Below, piece by piece: positions 58,734 through 64,000 of a DNA stretch of 64,000 bases (position 1 is the first letter of the stretch; every line of letters starts with the position of its first letter). The notes below the pieces were generated by a model. That model ran no database searches and had not been told where the DNA came from. It saw nothing but the letters and a program-made list of their open reading frames with translations. This DNA is from Microbulbifer sp. ALW1 (GTDB lineage: Bacteria; Pseudomonadota; Gammaproteobacteria; Pseudomonadales; Cellvibrionaceae): positions 3,714,001 to 3,778,000 of the forward strand of contig NZ_CP047569.1 of NCBI RefSeq assembly GCF_009903625.1, given 5' to 3'. Both the position numbers and the translations under genes were made by a program.

Positions 58734-60091
58734 ACATCACATTTCTGGGAGGAGCGGGTACCGTTACCGGGTCGAAACACCTGGTGTCGATCGACCGAGG
58801 AAAAACCGAATTCCTGGTGGATTGCGGCCTGTTCCAGGGGTACAAATGGCTGCGTGAGCGCAACTGGGAAGCCCCGATGTTCGACTACCGTCGAATCGCC
58901 GGTATCGTGCTCACCCACGCCCATCTGGATCACTCGGGTTATATACCGAGGCTTTACGCCATGGGATACCGTGGGCCAGTGTACTGCCATCACGCGACCA
59001 TGGATCTGTGCTCCATCCTGCTGCCGGATGCCGGGCGTATTCAGGAAGAAGATGCCCACTACTATCACCGCCACAAACTCGGGAAGCACGCGCACCCGGA
59101 GCCGCTCTACACCGGGGAGACCGCCGAGCGCTGCCTGGAACTGTTTCAGCCCGTAGCCTTTGACCAACCATTTCATATCGGCAGTGCACAATTACATTTT
59201 CAGCCGGCAGGCCATATCCTGGGTGCCGGGTGCGCGATCATGGATGCAGAAGGCAAGCGTGTCGGGTTTTCAGGTGATGTCGGGCGCGCCAATGACCTGA
59301 TCATGTATCCGCCGAGGCCGCTACCGGAGCTCGACCTGTTACTGATGGAGTCGACCTATGGCGATCGCCGCCATCCGCAGATCGATCACAAAGTACAACT
59401 GGCCGAGATAGTGAACCGGGTCGTCGCACGCGGTGGTGTACTGCTGATTCCCAGCTTTGCGGTGGGCCGCGCCCAGACATTGCAGTTTTTGCTGCTTTCG
59501 TTAATGCGCGAGAAAAAGATCCCCAAACTTCCGATCATCCTCGACAGCCCCATGGCCATAGACGCGTCGGAAATCTACTCGCGCTATCCGGAGCAACACC
59601 GCCTCAGCGCCGAGAATTGCACCTTTATGTGCGCGGGAATTCAGTACACCCGTAGTGTTGATCAGTCCAAAGCACTGGAGAATATCCAGTATCCCCATAT
59701 CATCATTGCCGGCAGTGGTATGGCGACCGGTGGCCGTATTTTGCACCATATGAAACGACTATTGCCGGATCATCGGGCGGCGCTGCTGTTTACCGGGTAT
59801 CAGGCAGGCGGTACTCGCGGTGCGCGGATGCTGGCCGGCTCAAGCAGTGTAAAGATCCATGGGGAATATGTACCCTGCAAGGCGCAGGTTGAAGTGCTCG
59901 AGGGCTTGTCCGCCCACGCCGATTATGTGGAACTCGGCGAATGGCTACTGGGCTCAAACCTGAAAGCGGATACGCAGATCATGCTGGTACACGGCGAACC
60001 GGATGCGGCCGATTGCCTGCGACTTTACCTGCAGGACCATACACCGTTCCGGGTGGCGGTTGCCGGCTATCGCAATATTTATCGTCTGTAA
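58730..60091 (+). CDS. Beta-CASP metallo-beta-lactamase RNA-processing nuclease
   Basis: A 453-residue MBL-fold protein. Metal motif LTHAHLDHSG is near 62, further ligands are in PAGHILGAG and FSGDVGR, ESTYGDR follows, and the beta-CASP domain includes IPSFAVGRAQ and DSPMAIDASEIY. The C-terminal motifs GYQAGGTRGARML and GLSAHADYVEL complete the RNA-metabolising MBL (CPSF/Ysh1-type) signature. These enzymes cleave RNA endo- or 5'-exonucleolytically. In this operon it could supply nucleotides for the upstream phosphorylase; that link is inferred. Confidence 0.9.
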   Translation: MNITFLGGAGTVTGSKHLVSIDRGKTEFLVDCGLFQGYKWLRERNWEAPMFDYRRIAGIVLTHAHLDHSGYIPRLYAMGYRGPVYCHHATMDLCSILLPDAGRIQEEDAHYYHRHKLGKHAHPEPLYTGETAERCLELFQPVAFDQPFHIGSAQLHFQPAGHILGAGCAIMDAEGKRVGFSGDVGRANDLIMYPPRPLPELDLLLMESTYGDRRHPQIDHKVQLAEIVNRVVARGGVLLIPSFAVGRAQTLQFLLLSLMREKKIPKLPIILDSPMAIDASEIYSRYPEQHRLSAENCTFMCAGIQYTRSVDQSKALENIQYPHIIIAGSGMATGGRILHHMKRLLPDHRAALLFTGYQAGGTRGARMLAGSSSVKIHGEYVPCKAQVEVLEGLSAHADYVELGEWLLGSNLKADTQIMLVHGEPDAADCLRLYLQDHTPFRVAVAGYRNIYRL

Positions 60092-60109
60092 TTGCAGCAA
60101 TGGAACGGC

Positions 60110-60175
60110 AGAAACAACAACGATAGAAACATCGATAGAAACATCGATAGAAACAACAATTGAAACAACAACCGT
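60110..60175. repeat. Low-complexity gaaac-rich repeats
   Basis: The 12-mer gatagaaacatc and close variants occur three or four times in tandem (about 60122-60155), then gaaacaacaa-type repeats continue. It lies between the nuclease stop and the terminator; no gene is present. Confidence 0.8.
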
Positions 60176-60214
60176 AAAAACAACAACGGCAACCGAAGTT
60201 GCCGTTGTTGTTTT
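60176..60214. terminator. Bidirectional terminator between the nuclease gene and accA
   Basis: A perfect 13-bp stem caacaacggcaac (60181-60193) pairs with gttgccgttgttg (60198-60210) around cgaa, with A run before and T run after. It can serve both convergent genes. Confidence 0.93.
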
Positions 60215-60248
60215 GGGCTCGTGCCAATATTGCGACAGGCAGCCATTA

Positions 60249-61205
60249 TCAGCCGGTTACATTGCCGTAACTCATCAACCGCTGGTAACGCTTCTCCAGC
60301 AAATCATCCAGCGGTGTCGCGGTCAGCTTGTCCAGTTGCTCAGATAGACGATCCCGCAAACGTGCGGCCATCAGGTCCGGGTCGCGATGGGCACCACCGA
60401 GCGGCTCAGGAATCGTTTCATCCACGATACCCAGCTCTTCCAGCACGCTGGAAGTCACCCCCATGGCCTCGGCTGCCAGCGGCGCCTTTTCCACGGTTTT
60501 CCAGATAATGTTGGCGCAACCTTCCGGGGAAATCACAAAGTAGGTGGAGTACTGCAGCATGTTCAGCTGATCGCCCACGCCAATAGCCAGTGCGCCACCG
60601 GAAGAACCTTCACCGATCACGGTGCAGATGATCGGCGTACGCAGACGCGACATCACTGCCAGGTTCTTGGCAATCGCCTCGGAAATGCCGCGCTCTTCAC
60701 TGTCGATACCCGGATAGGCCCCGGGAGTGTCGATCAGCGTCAGAACCGGCATTTTGAAACGCTCAGCCATTTCCATGATGCGCTGGGCCTTGCGGTAGCC
60801 CTCGGGCTTGGGCATACCGAAGTTGCGCTTCACTTTTTCATTAACGGAACGACCCTTCTCTTCGCCGATCACGGCCACCGGGCGGCCTTCGAGACGACCG
60901 ATACCAGCGATGATTGCCTGGTCGTCGCCAAAGTGACGGTCGCCGTGCAACTCATCCCAGTCAGTGAAGATACGCTCGATGTAATCTTTTGCGTAGGGGC
61001 GTTGCGGATGCCGCGCTACCTGAACGATCTGCCACGGCGACAGGTCGGAGTAGATGGATTCAGTGAGCTTCTCGCTCTTTTCCCGCAGGCGGGTGATCTC
61101 TTCAGCGATGTTGAGCTCGTTGTCGTCGCCCACATGCTGCAATTCCTTGATCTTGCTTTCCAGTTCCGCAATTGGCTGTTCAAACTCGAGAAAACTGAAG
61201 TTCAT
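60249..61205 (-). CDS. accA: Acetyl-CoA carboxylase carboxyltransferase subunit alpha
   Basis: A 318-residue AccA, partner of AccD in transferring CO2 from biotin to acetyl-CoA for fatty-acid synthesis. The family start ([19 protein letters not shown]) and core motifs [52 protein letters not shown] and [15 protein letters not shown] are present. Length is normal. It lies downstream of dnaE on the same strand, the usual arrangement in gammaproteobacteria, with a gap of about 150 bases. Confidence 0.97.
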   Translation of the reverse strand: MNFSFLEFEQPIAELESKIKELQHVGDDNELNIAEEITRLREKSEKLTESIYSDLSPWQIVQVARHPQRPYAKDYIERIFTDWDELHGDRHFGDDQAIIAGIGRLEGRPVAVIGEEKGRSVNEKVKRNFGMPKPEGYRKAQRIMEMAERFKMPVLTLIDTPGAYPGIDSEERGISEAIAKNLAVMSRLRTPIICTVIGEGSSGGALAIGVGDQLNMLQYSTYFVISPEGCANIIWKTVEKAPLAAEAMGVTSSVLEELGIVDETIPEPLGGAHRDPDLMAARLRDRLSEQLDKLTATPLDDLLEKRYQRLMSYGNVTG

Positions 61206-61353
61206 TTATATCGCGCCTTGATAATTCTGTGGGCCCGCCCAAAAAGTTGAAAAATGCGACCGAAAATCCCCGATCAGTCGCAAACAGGCCCGTCTACTGA
61301 AAATGGCGGCTAGCTTACCGGGATAGAACCACTCAGTCGAGTGCACACCTCAC

Positions 61354-64000
61354 TTACTGCCGAGAAGTGTAGTTGAGCTGCACCCGCTCCCGGCCAATCA
61401 CCTCCCGCAGGGACTGGATCAGCTGGTCATTTGGCTCCACTTTCCACTCATCCGCGAGACGGAAGACACCGCGGGCGTCGCTGCGCTCCACTTCCACGTG
61501 AATCGGGCAATTGCCCCCCACGTAGGGGCGCAGGCAGGCGCTCAGACGCTGTCCCATTTTGGGCAGCGCCTGGGCACTGTCCAGCTTCAGGGTCACCCCA
61601 ACCACGCTGCCACTGCGCAGGTCATCCAGAGTCGACACGCTGTTGACACTCATTTTGAGGCCACCACTGTAGTCGTCGTGGGAAATGGAGCCCTCCAGTA
61701 CCAGCAGGGAGTCCTTCACCAGTTTTTCCCGGTGCTCGCCGAACGCTTCACTGAACACCGCCGCCTCGATCCGCGCACTGCGGTCGTCCAGGCTGACAAT
61801 CGCCATAGAATCGCCGCGCTTGGTTTTCATCACCCGCATACCCACAACCAGGCCGGCCACCTTCTGGTTTTCCCGGCCGGGCTTCAGGTCGGCGATACGC
61901 GCTTTCACCAGGTGTTTCAGTTCTTCTTCGTACTCGTCGATGGGGTGGCCGGTCAGGTACAGACCGAGGGTATTTTTCTCCCCTTCCAACCGCTCGCGAA
62001 TCCCCCAGGGGCGCGCATTGCGGAAATCTTCGTACACATCGCCATCACTGGCCGAGCGCACCACTTCGCCAAACAGGTCCATCATGCCGGCGCTGTCGTT
62101 CTTGCTCTGCTGCTCGGCGGATTTCACCGCTTCATCGAGGGCGTTGAACAACACGGCGCGGGAGTAGTCCAGACCGTCAGCACTGGAGGTGTCCGGGCCA
62201 ATGCTGTCCAGGGCACCGGAGCGCACCAGGGCTTCCAGCGCACGCTTGTTCACCTTGCGCGGATCGATCCGCGAGCAGAAGTCGAACAGGTCCTTGAAGG
62301 GCCCGTTTTTTTCCCGCTCACTGATGATGTTATCGATCGGACCTTCACCCAAGCCTTTAATCGCACCAAGACCGTAGATGATGCGGTTGTCGCCATTCGC
62401 GGAGACAGGCACCGAGAACTGGTAGTTACCGAGGTTCACGTCCGGCGGTACCAGGTCGAGCTTCATCGCCCGGCATTCCTCGATAAAGGTCACCACCTTG
62501 TCGGTCTTGTCCATGTCCGAAGACATGGTGGCCGCCATAAACTGCGCCGGGTAGTGGGCCTTCAGCCAGGCGGTCTGGTAGGACACCAGGGCGTATGCCG
62601 CGGAGTGGGATTTGTTGAAACCATAGCCCGCGAACTTTTCCACCAGGTCGAAGATTTTCATCGCCAGATCGGGATCGACGCCCTCCGACTTGGCGCCCTC
62701 CTCGAAGGTACTGCGCTGCTTGGCCATTTCCTCGGGCTTTTTCTTACCCATGGCCCGGCGCAGCATGTCGGCGCCGCCGAGGGTGTAGCCCGCGAGCTCC
62801 TGGGCGATCTGCATTACCTGTTCCTGGTAAACAATAACGCCGTAGGTGGGCTCGAGAATCGGTTTCAGCTTTTCGTGCTGGTACTTGGCATCCGGGTAGG
62901 CCACCTGGGCGCGGCCGTGTTTCCGGTTGATGAAGTCGTCCACCATGCCCGACTGCAGCGGGCCCGGACGGAACAGGGCCACCAGGGCGATCATGTCCTC
63001 GAGGTTGTCCGGCTGCAGGCGTTTGATCAGGTCCTTCATACCGCGGGATTCCAGCTGGAATACCGCGGTGGTCTCGGCGCGCTTGATCAGCTTGAAGGTT
63101 TCCACATCGTCCAGCGGCAGCGCTTCAATCACCAGCGGCTCTTTGCCCTCCAGTGCGCGCTGCTCATCCACCATCGCCTTGGCCCAGTCAATGATGGTCA
63201 GGGTGCGCAGGCCGAGGAAGTCGAACTTCACCAGACCCGCGTCTTCCACGTCGTTCTTGTCAAACTGGGTGACCAGACCCGCACCGGTTTCGTCACAATA
63301 CAGCGGTGCAAAGTCGGTCAGTTTGGTGGGGGCGATAACCACACCACCCGCGTGCTTACCCACGTTCCGCGCCACGCCTTCCAGCTGCAGCGCCATCTCC
63401 CAGATTTCCTGGCCTTCCTCGTCGTTCTCCAGGAACTCGCGCAGAATATCTTCCTGCTCGAACGCCTTCATCAGGGTCATCCCCGGATCCGGCGGAATCA
63501 TTTTCGAGAGCTTGTCCGCAAGGCCGTAGGACTTACCCTGCACCCGCGCCACATCCCGCACCACCGCCTTCGCGGCCATGGTACCGAAGGTAATAATCTG
63601 GCTCACCGCGTTACGGCCGTAGTTATCGGCCACGTAACTGATTACCCGGTCGCGCTTCTCCATACAGAAGTCAACGTCGAAGTCGGGCATGGATACCCGT
63701 TCCGGGTTCAGGAATCGTTCGAACAGCAGGTCGTACTGCAGCGGATCCAGGTCGGTAATTTTTTGCGAGTAGGCAATCAGCGAGCCCGCACCGGAGCCCC
63801 GCCCCGGTCCTACCGGGATATCGTGATCCTTGGCCCACTGGATAAAGTCCATCACGATCAGGAAGTAGCCCGGGAACCCCATCTGGATAACGATATCCAG
63901 CTCAAAGCGCAGGCGATCCTCGTACTCTTTCTTGCGCGCCTCATAATCCGGCGCGGATTTATCCAGGATAAATTCCAAGCGCTCGTAGAGGCCCTCGAAA
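61354..64000 (-). CDS. dnaE: DNA polymerase III alpha subunit, C-terminal part (partial)
   Basis: The frame is open to the right edge, giving about 882 residues of the roughly 1160 expected; the PHP domain and start codon lie outside the window. The polymerase catalytic Asp motif is visible as PDFDVDFC, with preceding [14 protein letters not shown]. Then follow the fingers and helix-hairpin-helix parts ([14 protein letters not shown]) and an OB fold near [19 protein letters not shown]. It replicates the chromosome. No frameshift is seen in the visible part. Confidence 0.97.
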   Translation of the reverse strand, partial: FEGLYERLEFILDKSAPDYEARKKEYEDRLRFELDIVIQMGFPGYFLIVMDFIQWAKDHDIPVGPGRGSGAGSLIAYSQKITDLDPLQYDLLFERFLNPERVSMPDFDVDFCMEKRDRVISYVADNYGRNAVSQIITFGTMAAKAVVRDVARVQGKSYGLADKLSKMIPPDPGMTLMKAFEQEDILREFLENDEEGQEIWEMALQLEGVARNVGKHAGGVVIAPTKLTDFAPLYCDETGAGLVTQFDKNDVEDAGLVKFDFLGLRTLTIIDWAKAMVDEQRALEGKEPLVIEALPLDDVETFKLIKRAETTAVFQLESRGMKDLIKRLQPDNLEDMIALVALFRPGPLQSGMVDDFINRKHGRAQVAYPDAKYQHEKLKPILEPTYGVIVYQEQVMQIAQELAGYTLGGADMLRRAMGKKKPEEMAKQRSTFEEGAKSEGVDPDLAMKIFDLVEKFAGYGFNKSHSAAYALVSYQTAWLKAHYPAQFMAATMSSDMDKTDKVVTFIEECRAMKLDLVPPDVNLGNYQFSVPVSANGDNRIIYGLGAIKGLGEGPIDNIISEREKNGPFKDLFDFCSRIDPRKVNKRALEALVRSGALDSIGPDTSSADGLDYSRAVLFNALDEAVKSAEQQSKNDSAGMMDLFGEVVRSASDGDVYEDFRNARPWGIRERLEGEKNTLGLYLTGHPIDEYEEELKHLVKARIADLKPGRENQKVAGLVVGMRVMKTKRGDSMAIVSLDDRSARIEAAVFSEAFGEHREKLVKDSLLVLEGSISHDDYSGGLKMSVNSVSTLDDLRSGSVVGVTLKLDSAQALPKMGQRLSACLRPYVGGNCPIHVEVERSDARGVFRLADEWKVEPNDQLIQSLREVIGRERVQLNYTSRQ

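Overview
The window looks like the chromosome of a marine, Cellvibrionales-type gammaproteobacterium, and a Microbulbifer-like genome is my best guess. The reasons are the gene order hda/DUF2066 divergent from purM-purN-DUF3108, accA next to dnaE, a thiC-thiO-thiS-thiG-thiDE-thiF cluster under a TPP riboswitch, and large secreted di-haem proteins with carbohydrate-binding (discoidin) domains. The genus call is inference.

Layout: 1-3027 holds housekeeping genes (tlyA 3' end, a DUF1272 protein, phhB, a DUF885 lipoprotein). 3132-12854 is a different world: a cluster of integron gene cassettes, all on the minus strand, each a short gene followed by an attC site, with no integron integrase in the window. 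This is a CALIN, a cluster of attC sites lacking an integrase. Three insertion sequences sit inside attC sites: one IS3-family element and two nearly identical IS110/IS1111-type elements placed at the same base of two attC sites. Nearly all cassette products carry a signal peptide, lipobox or membrane segment.

13226-22000 holds class I fumarase, a coiled-coil membrane protein, Fe-superoxide dismutase, a second DUF885 lipoprotein and a YadA-type trimeric autotransporter whose stalk contains seven nearly identical 90-bp repeats. 22217-26221 pairs a RoxA-like di-haem cytochrome with a catalase-like haem protein, followed by a convergent Cu/Zn superoxide dismutase. 26378-32722 contains hda, DUF2066, purM, purN, DUF3108 and a FadL porin.

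33310-39308 is a nitrate-type uptake locus: a leader containing a strong terminator, NrtA-like binding protein, permease, ATPase, an outer-membrane porin and a secreted protein with two PilJ/NIT-like sensory motifs. 39473-46818 is a monohaem cytochrome plus the thiamine cluster. 47107-49733 holds an aldehyde dehydrogenase, a TauE/SafE exporter and a small conserved protein. 50099-55787 carries two tandemly duplicated secreted di-haem oxidoreductases with one and two discoidin domains.

56263-60091 is a translationally coupled trio: AMP/thymidine phosphorylase-like enzyme, PRPP-synthetase-like enzyme and a beta-CASP metallo-beta-lactamase nuclease. It looks like a compact RNA-to-phosphoribose salvage module. 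The window ends with accA and a partial dnaE. Between 39 kb and 50 kb the intergenic regions carry large nested palindromes. Three of them share a constant core but have unrelated, self-complementary outer arms.
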